NCBI RefSeq assembly: GCF_017094525.1
Contig: NZ_CP064788.1
Span: 1,907,030-1,971,029 of the forward strand
DNA length: 64,000 bases
Reading direction: 5' to 3'
From: Halapricum desulfuricans
GTDB lineage: Archaea; Halobacteriota; Halobacteria; Halobacteriales; Haloarculaceae
The notes under the pieces were generated by a model. The model had not been told where the DNA came from and ran no database searches. It saw nothing but the letters and a program-made list of their open reading frames with translations. A program made the translations under genes and the position numbers. Of the stretch, positions 1 through 9,249 are shown one piece after another. How positions within the stretch are numbered: the stretch's first letter is position 1; the number at the start of each line of letters is the position of its first letter.

Positions 1-1
1 T

Positions 2-472
2 CGTCACGAGAACCAAGCCACTCGGGGAGACTGGGTAAACGAACTCTATCTCGAATCCGAATCGATCGGACTCAAAGGAAAAATCGACGTGTTGGACCTC
101 GAAGATGGCCGTAAGGTCCCTGTCGAGCGAAAGCGGGCGAGAAGCGGCGAGTATCACTGGAACGATGAGGTTCAGATCGCAGGCTACTGTCTCCTGCTTG
201 AAGACCACATCGGCGAACCCGTCCATGAAGGTGCGATCTATCTCTACGAAACCGATCAACGAATGCACGTGCCGATTACACAAGACCACCGAAATGCAGT
301 CAAAGACACCATCGAAGACATGCGATCAATGTCACCCGACAGTGTTCCATCCCTCGTCGACAACCCCAACAAGTGCGAAAAGTGCTCAACCCGCGAATAC
401 TGCATGCCTGCCGAAACAGCCCAACTTGAGCCCGAACGCGCCCAAGGCACGGGCTGGGAGGATCACATATGA
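2..472 (+). CDS. cas4: CRISPR-associated exonuclease Cas4 (5' end outside window)
   Basis: The reading frame is open from base 2, so the true start lies upstream of the window and only the C-terminal part (about 156 residues) is visible. It shows the RecB/Cas4 nuclease signature: an Asp in GKIDVLDLE, an E-x-K in VERKR, and a Q-x3-Y-type segment (QIAGY). Near the C-terminus Cys-x2-Cys-x5-Cys (CEKCSTREYC) is the expected 4Fe-4S ligand set; the fourth Cys would lie upstream. Cas4 proteins trim prespacers and select PAM orientation during adaptation. The stop overlaps the cas1 start (ATGA), so the two are translationally coupled. The call is firm; the length is unknown. Confidence 0.93.
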   Translation, partial: RHENQATRGDWVNELYLESESIGLKGKIDVLDLEDGRKVPVERKRARSGEYHWNDEVQIAGYCLLLEDHIGEPVHEGAIYLYETDQRMHVPITQDHRNAVKDTIEDMRSMSPDSVPSLVDNPNKCEKCSTREYCMPAETAQLEPERAQGTGWEDHI

Positions 473-1473
473 AGGCCACCGAGGGAATGTTCGACGAGTC
501 GGTCGTCTACGTCACCAAGCAGGGGACGCAGGTCCGCACCGACGAGGGAAGAATCGTCGTCTGGGATGTCGACGCCGAGGAAGACGAAGACCCGGAACTC
601 GCCACCTATCCCAAAGAGAAACTGGACACGATCAACGTCTTCGGAGGCGTGAACTTCTCGACGCCGTTCGTCGCGGAGGCCAACGAACACGGGATCGTCC
701 TCAACTACTTCACCCAGAACGGCAAGTACCGCGGGAGTTTCGTCCCGGAAAAGAACACCATCGCCGAGATTCGCCGCGCCCAGTACGCCCTGGGATATCC
801 AGAAGAGCTTGCTATAGCAAAGGAAATCATCACAGCGAAGATTCGCAACCAGCGGACACTCCTCTCACGAAAGGGAGTCCATGGGACGGATGTACTCAAA
901 GATCTCGGCGAGCGCGCTCAAAGCGTCTCGGACAAGGACGATCTTCGTGGCGTCGAAGGCGAAGCCGCCGAACGATACTTCGACTGTCTCGACGAGACGC
1001 TCGTCTCGGGTTGGACCTTCGAGAAACGAACGAAACGACCACCAGAGGATCACGTCAACTCACTACTGTCGTTGACCTATACCTTCATGAAAAACGAGGC
1101 GATGAGTGCATTGCGACAGTACAATCTCGATCCGTTTCTCGGGATTTTGCACGCGGACCGCCACGGCCGACCGTCACTTGCGCTGGATCTCGAAGAGGAG
1201 TTTCGACCGATCTTCTGTGACGCGTTCGTGACGCGACTGATCAATCGTGGTGTGTTCACGCACGATGACTTCACAACGGACAACCATCTGAGCGACGATG
1301 CGTTCAAGACCTATCTGTCGAAATTCGACGACTTCATGCAAGAGGAGTTGACCCACCCGTACTTCGAATACACAGTGACACGGCGAAAGGCGATCCGTCA
1401 GCAAGCGATCCTGCTTCGAAAGGCGATTACAGACGAACTCGACGCGTATCACGCACTCACATTCGACCGATAA
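469..1473 (+). CDS. cas1: CRISPR-associated endonuclease/integrase Cas1
   Basis: This is a 334-residue protein of normal Cas1 length. The N-terminal beta-rich domain is followed by the alpha-helical metal-dependent domain. Probable metal ligands are E163 (GVEGEAAERY), H228 (LGILHADRHG) and E243 in the LDLEEEFRP segment; the NSLLSLTYTF helix is also typical. With Cas2 it inserts new spacers at the leader end of the array. It starts with ATG inside the cas4 stop and ends two bases before cas2. Subtype is uncertain: the sequence does not look like the usual haloarchaeal I-B Cas1, and the array repeat ending in GGGATTGAAAC suggests I-D. That is inference, because the interference genes are outside the window. 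Confidence 0.96.
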   Translation: MKATEGMFDESVVYVTKQGTQVRTDEGRIVVWDVDAEEDEDPELATYPKEKLDTINVFGGVNFSTPFVAEANEHGIVLNYFTQNGKYRGSFVPEKNTIAEIRRAQYALGYPEELAIAKEIITAKIRNQRTLLSRKGVHGTDVLKDLGERAQSVSDKDDLRGVEGEAAERYFDCLDETLVSGWTFEKRTKRPPEDHVNSLLSLTYTFMKNEAMSALRQYNLDPFLGILHADRHGRPSLALDLEEEFRPIFCDAFVTRLINRGVFTHDDFTTDNHLSDDAFKTYLSKFDDFMQEELTHPYFEYTVTRRKAIRQQAILLRKAITDELDAYHALTFDR

Positions 1474-1475
1474 CC

Positions 1476-1748
1476 ATGCGACTCGCTGTCGCCTACGACG
1501 TTAGTTCGGATTCGAACCGCCGGCAAGTCTATCGGACGCTCCAGCGATACGGTGCCTGGAAGCAGTACAGCGTCTTCGAGCTGGAGGTTAACAAAACCGA
1601 GCGCGTGGAACTCGAAGACGAACTCGAGTCTCACATTAACCCTGACGACGGCGACAGGATTCGAATCTACCGACTGTGCGATTCGTGTCTGGATGATATC
1701 TCTGACATCGGGGCAGAGCCACCTGACGAACAGTCGAACGTACTGTAG
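1476..1748 (+). CDS. cas2: CRISPR-associated protein Cas2
   Basis: This 90-residue ferredoxin-fold protein has the Cas2 N-terminal signature RLAVAYDVSSD, with the conserved Asp at position 8, followed by the YRTLQRYGAWKQYSVFELEV segment. Cas2 dimers bridge two Cas1 dimers to form the spacer integration complex. The gene starts two bases after the cas1 stop and is the last cas gene before the array. The C-terminal tail is short and acidic. Confidence 0.95.
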   Translation: MRLAVAYDVSSDSNRRQVYRTLQRYGAWKQYSVFELEVNKTERVELEDELESHINPDDGDRIRIYRLCDSCLDDISDIGAEPPDEQSNVL

Positions 1749-1860
1749 AATTTTCGTGGACCTTTTTGAAGTCTCTGTACAGCCCCGGTCGACGAACAGG
1801 GACGCGAAATTCACGAGCAGAGCAAGATTTATGATCCCTCTGGACGGATTTCGACCCCCT
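1749..1860 (+). promoter_or_regulatory. CRISPR leader and likely array promoter
   Basis: These 112 bases lie between the cas2 stop and the first repeat and contain no ORF of note. By repeat orientation (the ATTGAAAC end would be the crRNA 5' handle) and by its position next to cas1-cas2, this is the leader, where transcription starts and new spacers enter. An AT-rich tract (AGATTTATGAT, about 1827-1837) could serve as a TATA-like element. No experimental start is known. Confidence 0.75.
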
Positions 1861-4800
1861 GTCGCAGCAGGGAGAAAACCCAGACCGGGATTGAAACCTG
1901 GGGTTCGCAGAGGCGACCTGGCTGAATCTCGGGTCGCAGCAGGGAGAAAACCCAGACCGGGATTGAAACCAAATGTCTGAGCTAGTCATGTACGCCGAGG
2001 AAAACGTCGCAGCAGGGAGAAAACCCAGACCGGGATTGAAACCCGGATGCTCGTCGAGCCACATCGTCACCTCCGGTCGTCGCAGCAGGGAGAAAACCCA
2101 GACCGGGATTGAAACTCGAGACGACCAGCACGAGTGCGAGTGCGAGTGCTTGTCGCAGCAGGGAGAAAACCCAGACCGGGATTGAAACACGCCATCCCAG
2201 CAGACCCGGCCAATAACGTCCGGGTCGCAGCAGGGAGAAAACCCAGACCGGGATTGAAACAGCTTGGCCCGGGGTACGCGCCGGTCGTGGCGTACGTCGC
2301 AGCAGGGAGAAAACCCAGACCGGGATTGAAACACTCTCTCGCGCTCTCGGCGGCTCGCAGGGCTCGGGTCGCAGCAGGGAGAAAACCCAGACCGGGATTG
2401 AAACGTCGGACATGGTCTGTCTCACATATACAACTATATGGTCGCAGCAGGGAGAAAACCCAGACCGGGATTGAAACTACTCCTTGAACTTCTGAACCTC
2501 ACTCAGCCCGCTGGTCGCAGCAGGGAGAAAACCCAGACCGGGATTGAAACATCGTCCACCCGTCGGTGGTAAGATGAACCTTACACGTCGCAGCAGGGAG
2601 AAAACCCAGACCGGGATTGAAACCGGGAGGGGGACGGGCCGCCCGACGCTCCGCTCAATGGTCGCAGCAGGGAGAAAACCCAGACCGGGATTGAAACATG
2701 ATCGGTCTGTTACTGTTCGTCGTGCTCGCCCGTCGCAGCAGGGAGAAAACCCAGACCGGGATTGAAACAGAGACGCGCTCGATGACGTCCGCGACGAACT
2801 CAAACGGTCGCAGCAGGGAGAAAACCCAGACCGGGATTGAAACGCTGGGATCGCGACGACCTCATCTACGACGCGATGGTCGCAGCAGGGAGAAAACCCA
2901 GACCGGGATTGAAACCAGCCCTCGCAGCGGAGCTCGGCGATGACGACCCGGCGGTCGCAGCAGGGAGAAAACCCAGACCGGGATTGAAACTTCTTCGGCG
3001 TCGCTGATTCGTTAGCGCTACTGCGGTCGCAGCAGGGAGAAAACCCAGACCGGGATTGAAACCTGCATCGGCCGCGTCGTCGACGATGTCTGACAGCGGT
3101 CGCAGCAGGGAGAAAACCCAGACCGGGATTGAAACACGGCGACGGCGGCGATCGTCGGCGGCGTGCTCGCGTCGCAGCAGGGAGAAAACCCAGACCGGGA
3201 TTGAAACGGGTCTACCATGGAACCACCGAAGTATCAGGGTCGGTCGCAGCAGGGAGAAAACCCAGACCGGGATTGAAACTCATGAGAGAACCACCCCGGA
3301 TGCGGGGGTGTGTCCGGTCGCAGCAGGGAGAAAACCCAGACCGGGATTGAAACATTCGTGAGCTGCTCGACGATGTCGACGACCTCTCCGGTCGCAGCAG
3401 GGAGAAAACCCAGACCGGGATTGAAACAGCTCCCGCTCATCAGCCGCAAAAACAGCAGCAGTCGTCGCAGCAGGGAGAAAACCCAGACCGGGATTGAAAC
3501 TCCGGGCCGTTCTCTCCCTCGACAATGTCGGCGCGGGTCGCAGCAGGGAGAAAACCCAGACCGGGATTGAAACTAGTAATCAGTCCTGCGCGTACTTGAG
3601 AACGGCCTGTCGCAGCAGGGAGAAAACCCAGACCGGGATTGAAACACGGGCAAACCAGGGACGGGCAAGTCAACCCTCGCAAGTCGCAGCAGGGAGAAAA
3701 CCCAGACCGGGATTGAAACTCGCCGGTCATACACGTAAAAGTCCGAGAACGATTGTCGCAGCAGGGAGAAAACCCAGACCGGGATTGAAACCGTCTCGCG
3801 TTGTAGGGTCATGCACACAGTCTGAGGTCGCAGCAGGGAGAAAACCCAGACCGGGATTGAAACCCGCTGGCCGTTAGCGGCCGAGTGGACCGCCCGGGAG
3901 TCGCAGCAGGGAGAAAACCCAGACCGGGATTGAAACGTATCGGCCTACAAGCTGGCCCGCATGATCGCTAGCGTCGCAGCAGGGAGAAAACCCAGACCGG
4001 GATTGAAACGCTTTGCGTGCTTGTGTGAGTGAAACTGACAGCAAGGTCGCAGCAGGGAGAAAACCCAGACCGGGATTGAAACAGGATGGCGTCGACGCTG
4101 ACGATGTCGAGACGCCCGGTCGCAGCAGGGAGAAAACCCAGACCGGGATTGAAACGTTTCGGGGATCGTCTCGGTACTGCCGTCCGGGTGGTCGCAGCAG
4201 GGAGAAAACCCAGACCGGGATTGAAACGATTTCCCCAGTCCGCCAAGTGACAACTGGCCGCGGTCGCAGCAGGGAGAAAACCCAGACCGGGATTGAAACT
4301 ACGGACAATCCGCCGGAGGTAATCGAGTATGTAAACGTCGCAGCAGGGAGAAAACCCAGACCGGGATTGAAACGCAGCGGCAAGAGCGGGCTCGCCGGCC
4401 GAATCTGGAGTCGCAGCAGGGAGAAAACCCAGACCGGGATTGAAACTCTTCCAGTCGGTCGGCGGTGTCCTGGAAGGTCTCGTCGCAGCAGGGAGAAAAC
4501 CCAGACCGGGATTGAAACGCCGAGGGGGGACAGAACTCGCTCGACTCGTTCGGGTCGCAGCAGGGAGAAAACCCAGACCGGGATTGAAACCTTGCCGACC
4601 CCGATATGTGGGAGTCGGCGGCCGGTCGCAGCAGGGAGAAAACCCAGACCGGGATTGAAACGTCATCACGTAGTCGAGTGCGACAGTCGGCGCGACGCGT
4701 CGCAGCAGGGAGAAAACCCAGACCGGGATTGAAACGATGGCGTTCTGCGACATATTATCGCTCGGCGGTTGTCGCAGCAGGGAGAAAACCCAGACCGGGA

Positions 4801-5389
4801 TTGAAACGGCAAGCATACAACGCTATTGAAGGCCGCCCGGTTGTCGCAGCAGGGAGAAAACCCACGACGGGATTGAAACGGCAGATTAGAGTCTTCAGTC
4901 TTGGCGTCACTGCCTTGTCGCAGCAGGGAGAAAACCCACGACGGGATTGAAACATGAGTGTGTCAGTCATTGCTGGTGCACCGCGAGGGCGTCGCAGCAG
5001 GGAGAAAACCCACGACGGGATTGAAACTTCGAGGCGTTCCAACTGGGCTATTTCGGTTCGAGAGTCGCAGCAGGGAGAAAACCCACGACGGGATTGAAAC
5101 CGAATGGCGAGTTCCCGGCACAGATCGCATATAACGAGTCGCAGCAGGGAGAAAACCCACGACGGGATTGAAACCTGCACCCGACCGCTCGACTGCTAAA
5201 GCTCCGGGTCGCAGCAGGGAGAAAACCCACGACGGGATTGAAACATCGACGCGGTGGGCGACGTGCAGATGAGCGAACTGTCGCAGCAGGGAGAAAACCC
5301 ACGACGGGATTGAAACGCTGGCCTCGGGGCCTTCGCCATCGCCTACGGCGGGGTCGCAGCAGGGAGAAAACCCACGACGGGATTGAAAC
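1861..5389 (+). CRISPR. CRISPR array, 49 repeats of 37 nt and 48 spacers of 33-38 nt
   Basis: I located every repeat by hand; the first is 1861-1897 and the last 5353-5389. Each is 37 nt, begins GTCGCAGCAGGG and ends GGGATTGAAAC, and all copies look perfect apart from one systematic difference. Repeats 1-41 (to 4807) have AGACC between a CCC and a GGG; repeats 42-49 (from 4843) have ACGAC there. The change therefore lies in a 5-nt loop and keeps the CCC/GGG stem. The distal repeat is not degenerate. Spacers are all different as far as I can see. The direction of transcription is +, with the leader at the cas2 side, so the 8-repeat block is the oldest. Confidence 0.99.
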
Positions 5390-5477
5390 GGATTACCGTC
5401 TTCAGCATATGCGCACTGGAAGACGACGTCGACCTGTTCGAGTGAGTCGGCGAAACAACTACAGGGACCAATATACA

Positions 5478-5487
5478 ACGTATACGT
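5478..5487. promoter_or_regulatory. palindrome abutting the antitoxin start codon
   Basis: ACGTATACGT is a perfect 10-bp palindrome ending one base before the ATG of the antitoxin gene. It lies in an AT-rich stretch (AATATACAACGTATACGT). Autoregulation by antitoxin binding at such palindromes is the rule for VapBC-type pairs, so this is a candidate operator; it is inferred from position only. Confidence 0.45.
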
Positions 5488-5724
5488 ATGACCACAACCA
5501 TCCGAGTTTCCGACGACGTCAAAGATCGGCTCGAACGGCTGAAGCGCGACGACGAGACGTTTGACGAGTTGCTCGATCGACTCAGCCGAGATGAAAAGGA
5601 TATCGAAGCCATCGCTGGCAGTTTCGATCGGCCAGAAGACGAGGGGCTGTCCGAATCCGTCATCCAAACACACGAGGAGCTAAACGAGTCTCTCGAAGAT
5701 CGAACGGAGCGGTCTGAACAGTGA
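5488..5724 (+). CDS. VapB-type antitoxin
   Basis: This is a 78-residue acidic protein. Its N-terminus (TTTIRVSDDVKDRLERLKRD) resembles the ribbon-helix-helix antitoxins common in haloarchaea, and the remainder is helical and strongly charged, as expected for the toxin-wrapping tail. It starts 98 bases after the last CRISPR repeat and overlaps the downstream PIN gene by 4 bases. It probably neutralises that nuclease and represses the operon through the palindrome at its start codon. Confidence 0.82.
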   Translation: MTTTIRVSDDVKDRLERLKRDDETFDELLDRLSRDEKDIEAIAGSFDRPEDEGLSESVIQTHEELNESLEDRTERSEQ

Positions 5725-6122
5725 TCGTGCTCGACAGCGACGTTGCGGTGAAATTGCTCCGCGAAGACGATCCGGTGGTGAAATCGCATCTGAGCCAGTA
5801 CAGCAACGACGCCTGGGCGATCCCGTCGTTGGTCGGCTTCGAGTTCTTCCAGCACTACGAGCGGTTGGATGTCGTTTCTCAGACCCAGCAGCGGCTTCTC
5901 AGAGTCTTCGACGAGATCCTTCCATTCACAGACGATGTCGCAGTTGAAGCGTGGCGACTCAACGATCGGCTCCTTTCACAGGATGTTGCACTCGACAAAC
6001 TCGACCTCCTGAACCTTGCCACCGCCCGCGAAGCCGGCGCGACGTTCGTCACTCACAACAGCAACGACTTCGACAAACCCCCGATCTACCAACTCGTCGA
6101 TCTCGACGTCATCGTTTCCTGA
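5721..6122 (+). CDS. VapC-type PIN-domain ribonuclease toxin
   Basis: This 133-residue PIN-domain protein starts with GTG inside the antitoxin stop (GTGA overlap). The acidic active-site pattern is visible: D5/D7 in VLDSDVAV, E41 in GFEFF, D95 in KLDLLNLATA, and an Asp in the THNSNDF motif near the end. VapC toxins cleave tRNA or rRNA when the antitoxin is lost. Position directly behind the CRISPR array suggests that it may make loss of the locus costly; that is inference. Confidence 0.88.
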   Translation: MIVLDSDVAVKLLREDDPVVKSHLSQYSNDAWAIPSLVGFEFFQHYERLDVVSQTQQRLLRVFDEILPFTDDVAVEAWRLNDRLLSQDVALDKLDLLNLATAREAGATFVTHNSNDFDKPPIYQLVDLDVIVS

Positions 6123-6384
6123 CCTCTGTCCGGTTCTGTGGTCGAAGAACCCCGACAATCCAGACCGAAATTAGCTGAATGCAGGCGCTAAGCCCTCTCC
6201 CTCAAGGAGTCGTTCGAGAATCTCCGATTTTCGGACGACACCGCGGTCCGCGCGAGCGGACAAGCAGCGCAGCAGGGAGGGAATACAGCGCCGTCTTCGT
6301 TTTTCAGACACCGTGGTTGTTGCAAGCTCACAGGTCTACGTAATGCAAGCATATATTAAGTATCAATCGTATAGTATACATACG

Positions 6385-6507
6385 GTGAAACGGAAGACAA
6401 TCACCATCCGAAAAGACCAAGAAGAATGGATTCAGGAGAATCACCTGAACCTCTCCTCGTTCATCCAAGAACAACTGGATGAACGTATCGAAGAACGCGA
6501 CTTATAG
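6385..6507 (+). CDS. short ribbon-helix-helix-like protein of an IS200/IS605-type element
   Basis: I chose the GTG at 6385 (VKRKTITIRKDQEEWIQENH...), giving 40 residues; an ORF continues upstream to 6313 but that part lacks coding character. The beta-strand-helix pattern is that of small proteins found just upstream of haloarchaeal tnpB genes. It ends three bases before the truncated tnpB. The stretch before it (6330-6384) is AT-rich and may be its promoter or the element's left end. Its function is unknown; DNA binding is inferred. Confidence 0.6.
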   Translation: MKRKTITIRKDQEEWIQENHLNLSSFIQEQLDERIEERDL

Positions 6508-6510
6508 CCC

Positions 6511-6835
6511 ATGAATTACAACTACAGGTATCGCCTCACGCCGACCAAAGCCCAGCGTGAGACGCTGGATTACCACCGCGATACCTGTAGACAGCTTTAC
6601 AACCACGCCCTGTACCGCTTCAACCAGATTCCCGAAGACGAGGGTACTGTCAAACAGCGTGTCCGCACAATCCGTGACGAAATTCCCGACCTCAAAGACT
6701 GGTGGGACGCACTTACCGACGTGTACTCGAAAGTGCTTCAGCCTACCGTCATGCGGATTGCGAAGAATATCAAACGCCTCGGACAGCTCAAAGAGCAGGG
6801 CTACAAGGTCGGTGAACTTCGGAGGAAGTCACAAA
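6511..6835 (+). pseudogene. TnpB N-terminal fragment, truncated
   Basis: The product begins MNYNYRYRLTPTKAQRETLD, the usual TnpB N-terminus with the CRQLYNHAL helix, and stays TnpB-like up to about LKEQGYKVGELRRKS. After that the frame runs into the complement of the neighbouring glycosidase gene and stops at 6900. The RuvC-like catalytic half and the zinc finger are absent, so no nuclease is possible. The break falls at about 6830, next to the glycosidase stop codon at 6836, which points to a deletion that ended there. Confidence 0.85.
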
Positions 6836-9073
6836 TCAGTTCCCCTGTCCGAACAGCGAGTCAGTCTCGAAGATCGCAAGTGTCTCGACCTCAACAGTGA
6901 CGGCGTCGGCAGAGGAACCGACAGCCAGATCCTCGCCGGAGAACAGGTCGCGAGTCTCGACAGTCGGGCGGAGCTGGACCCGCCGCGGTTCGGGTGCGAA
7001 GTTGACGACGACCACGCGTTTCTCGTCGCCGGCGTCGCGGCCGAACACGAGCACGTCGTCGGTAGCGTCGGTCCGGTGGGCCTCACGCACGAGGTCGGCG
7101 GTCGGGCCGAAGACGGGCGAGTCGTGATAGCAGTCGATCAGCGCGTCGACGAACGCGAAGTGCGCCTCGTCGTACTCCTCCCAGTTCATGAACGCCCGCT
7201 TGTAGGGGTCTTTCTCGATGTCGTCGAAGCGGTCGTCCCGGTCCGCGAAGGAGCTCTCCCGGCGGGTGCCATACTCGGCGATGAGCCGTTCCTGCCCGTA
7301 GTAGAGGAAGGGCACGCCGGGCAGCGTGAACGCGGCCGCCAGCGCGGCGCGCTCGGCCTGGGCGGGGTCCTCGCGGTGGCCCTCGGCCTTGGCTTCCCAG
7401 TAGATGCGCGGTTCGTCGTGGTTCTCGGTCGTGTTGAGGATGCGACTGTATGTGGGGAAGCCGTGCTCCGTCCGGGCGTCGATCGCGTCAAGCAGGTCGC
7501 TGGGCGGGCGCTCGCCGCGGGCGACCGCGTGGGCGGTGAACATGAACTCGGTCGTGTCGAAGTGCAGGTCGAACTCCGACTCGTCCATCGAGGTGAGATA
7601 GGGGATCGACTCGTCGAGCCACATGAACTCGGCGTCCTTCTGTCGGGTGAGCCGGCGGGCCTCCTTCCAGAAGGAGTGGGGGACGCCCCAGGCGATGTCA
7701 CACCGGAAGGCGTCGACGTACTCAGACCAGAAGTCCACCGCGGCCAGGATGTGCTCACGCAGCGCCACGTTGCCGTAGTTGAGGTTGGGCTGCAGGCGGA
7801 CGTTGAAGAAACTCGTCTGGGCCGGCGCGGCGTCCTCCTCGGAGGGGGTGGTCTGGCGGTCGAACCAGTCGAAGTACGGCGAGTCGGTGTCCCAGGCCTC
7901 GACGTCGGGGAACGCGTAGGGGTCCTCGGGCTGGTCGCCGAGCTCGGCGATCGTGTCCTGCCAGTGGTCGTTGGTCCACCCGCAGTGGTTGACCACGAGG
8001 TCGAAACACACCCGGATGTCCGCCTCGTGGCAGGCGTCGACGAACGCCTCGAAGTCCGCCAGCGTGCCGAGGTCGTCGGCGACGTCGAAGTAGTCGGCCG
8101 TGCTGTAGCCGTGGGGGCCGCCGGGCGGCGTGTCGATCTCCGGGCTCCAGGCCGGGACGATCGGTGTCAGCCAGACCACGTCGACGCCCAGGTCCGCGAG
8201 GTAGTCAACCTTCTCGGTGAGGAACGCGAAGTCGGCCTCACCGGACTCGCCCGCGAACGACCGCGGGAAGATCTCGTACATCACGGCGTCGTCGAGCCAC
8301 TCCGGGGGCCGGTTGGGGTACTCGATCCCACCGTCGGGCTCGAGGACGATCTCGTCGGTCGCGCCCACCCGAACCCCATCGAAGGGGGCCGCGAACAGGC
8401 TGGTCGGTTCGTCGACGGCCTCGACCGGGATCCGAGCGGTCGTCCCCTCGACGGTGACGTCCTCGGCCGAGAGGGCGGCGGCGTCGTGGGGCCGAAACGA
8501 GACCGCCAGATCGTCCTCGACGGTGAAGGCGTCGGCGGCGAGTTGCGGGTTCGACTCGACGACGAACGCCCCGGCCTCGGCGTCGAACTCGCCGACGAGT
8601 TCGAGGTGGGGCGGACCGCCGATATCGGCTTCCTCGACGCCGCCGACCGCGCCTTCGATGTCGAAGACTTCGATTTCGTCGTCGAGGTCTGGCGTCGGAA
8701 ACGCCTCGATCGTCAGCTCGTGGGTCCCGTCAGGGGCGTCGAGTTCGAGGCGGTAGACGCCCGGCGTATCGGGCTGGAACTCGACGGTGTTGTGCAGTCC
8801 TTCGTCGTACTGGGTCCGGTCGTCGTACGGTGTCGGCGCGTACTCAAGGCCGGCGTCGCTCCCGTCGGGCGTCTCGAGCAGCCGCCACGTGAAGTCGCTT
8901 CGATCGGACGGGTCGGGGTCGCGCTCGGGCGTCCCCGCGACCGTCGGTGCGAGGTTGTCCCGGTCGTAGCCGTGAGCCATATCGACGTAGATCGGGTCGA
9001 CGATCCGCTCGCCGACCTGGACGAACCGCGGCGGCCCGGGATGGTGCGTGTCGGTGTGAGAGTGATCAGTCAT
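6836..9073 (-). CDS. GH13-family alpha-amylase/neopullulanase-like glycosidase
   Basis: This 745-residue protein has no signal peptide, so it probably acts in the cytoplasm on maltodextrins. Residues 1-255 form beta-rich N-terminal domains. The TIM-barrel domain begins near DDAVMYEIFPRSFAG (262-). All four GH13 regions are present: DLVVNH (358-363), FRCDIAWG with nucleophile D459, WLDES with acid/base E488, and TENHDEPR with D553. The C-terminal beta domain (about 660-745) is typical. The family includes cyclomaltodextrinases and neopullulanases; exact specificity cannot be read. The 3' end abuts the TnpB remnant. Confidence 0.9.
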   Translation of the reverse strand: MTDHSHTDTHHPGPPRFVQVGERIVDPIYVDMAHGYDRDNLAPTVAGTPERDPDPSDRSDFTWRLLETPDGSDAGLEYAPTPYDDRTQYDEGLHNTVEFQPDTPGVYRLELDAPDGTHELTIEAFPTPDLDDEIEVFDIEGAVGGVEEADIGGPPHLELVGEFDAEAGAFVVESNPQLAADAFTVEDDLAVSFRPHDAAALSAEDVTVEGTTARIPVEAVDEPTSLFAAPFDGVRVGATDEIVLEPDGGIEYPNRPPEWLDDAVMYEIFPRSFAGESGEADFAFLTEKVDYLADLGVDVVWLTPIVPAWSPEIDTPPGGPHGYSTADYFDVADDLGTLADFEAFVDACHEADIRVCFDLVVNHCGWTNDHWQDTIAELGDQPEDPYAFPDVEAWDTDSPYFDWFDRQTTPSEEDAAPAQTSFFNVRLQPNLNYGNVALREHILAAVDFWSEYVDAFRCDIAWGVPHSFWKEARRLTRQKDAEFMWLDESIPYLTSMDESEFDLHFDTTEFMFTAHAVARGERPPSDLLDAIDARTEHGFPTYSRILNTTENHDEPRIYWEAKAEGHREDPAQAERAALAAAFTLPGVPFLYYGQERLIAEYGTRRESSFADRDDRFDDIEKDPYKRAFMNWEEYDEAHFAFVDALIDCYHDSPVFGPTADLVREAHRTDATDDVLVFGRDAGDEKRVVVVNFAPEPRRVQLRPTVETRDLFSGEDLAVGSSADAVTVEVETLAIFETDSLFGQGN

Positions 9074-9207
9074 GAATGTGCTCCTGTAGGGAAACGAGTC
9101 ACGCCGATATCCGCGACGCCCGGCGAGAAAAGTGTTCCGTCGCTCGGTTCACCGGCACGGGGCTAGCCACTCCAGCACGGACGGGGACCACGACGGCGCG
9201 ACCTGCC

Positions 9208-9233
9208 GCCAGCCGAACCTATTTTCGGCTGGC
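9208..9233. promoter_or_regulatory. 10-bp inverted repeat upstream of the pterin dehydratase gene
   Basis: GCCAGCCGAA and TTCGGCTGGC form perfect 10-bp arms around a 6-base loop (CCTATT), ending 16 bases before the ATG at 9250. The only AT-rich, TATA-like bases of this promoter lie in and beside the loop. It could be an operator or an RNA hairpin in a leader; the sequence does not decide. Confidence 0.5.
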
Positions 9234-9249
9234 CACCGACGAGACAGGT

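Noticed and set aside
1636-5302. Many long ORFs through the CRISPR array (up to 282 residues)
   Set aside because: They result from repeats of 37 nt without stops in several frames; all translate the same peptide per repeat and no real gene fits.
6557-9166. 869-codon plus-strand ORF opposite the GH13 gene
   Set aside because: It is a shadow of GC-rich codon use; the minus-strand frame carries all GH13 catalytic motifs.
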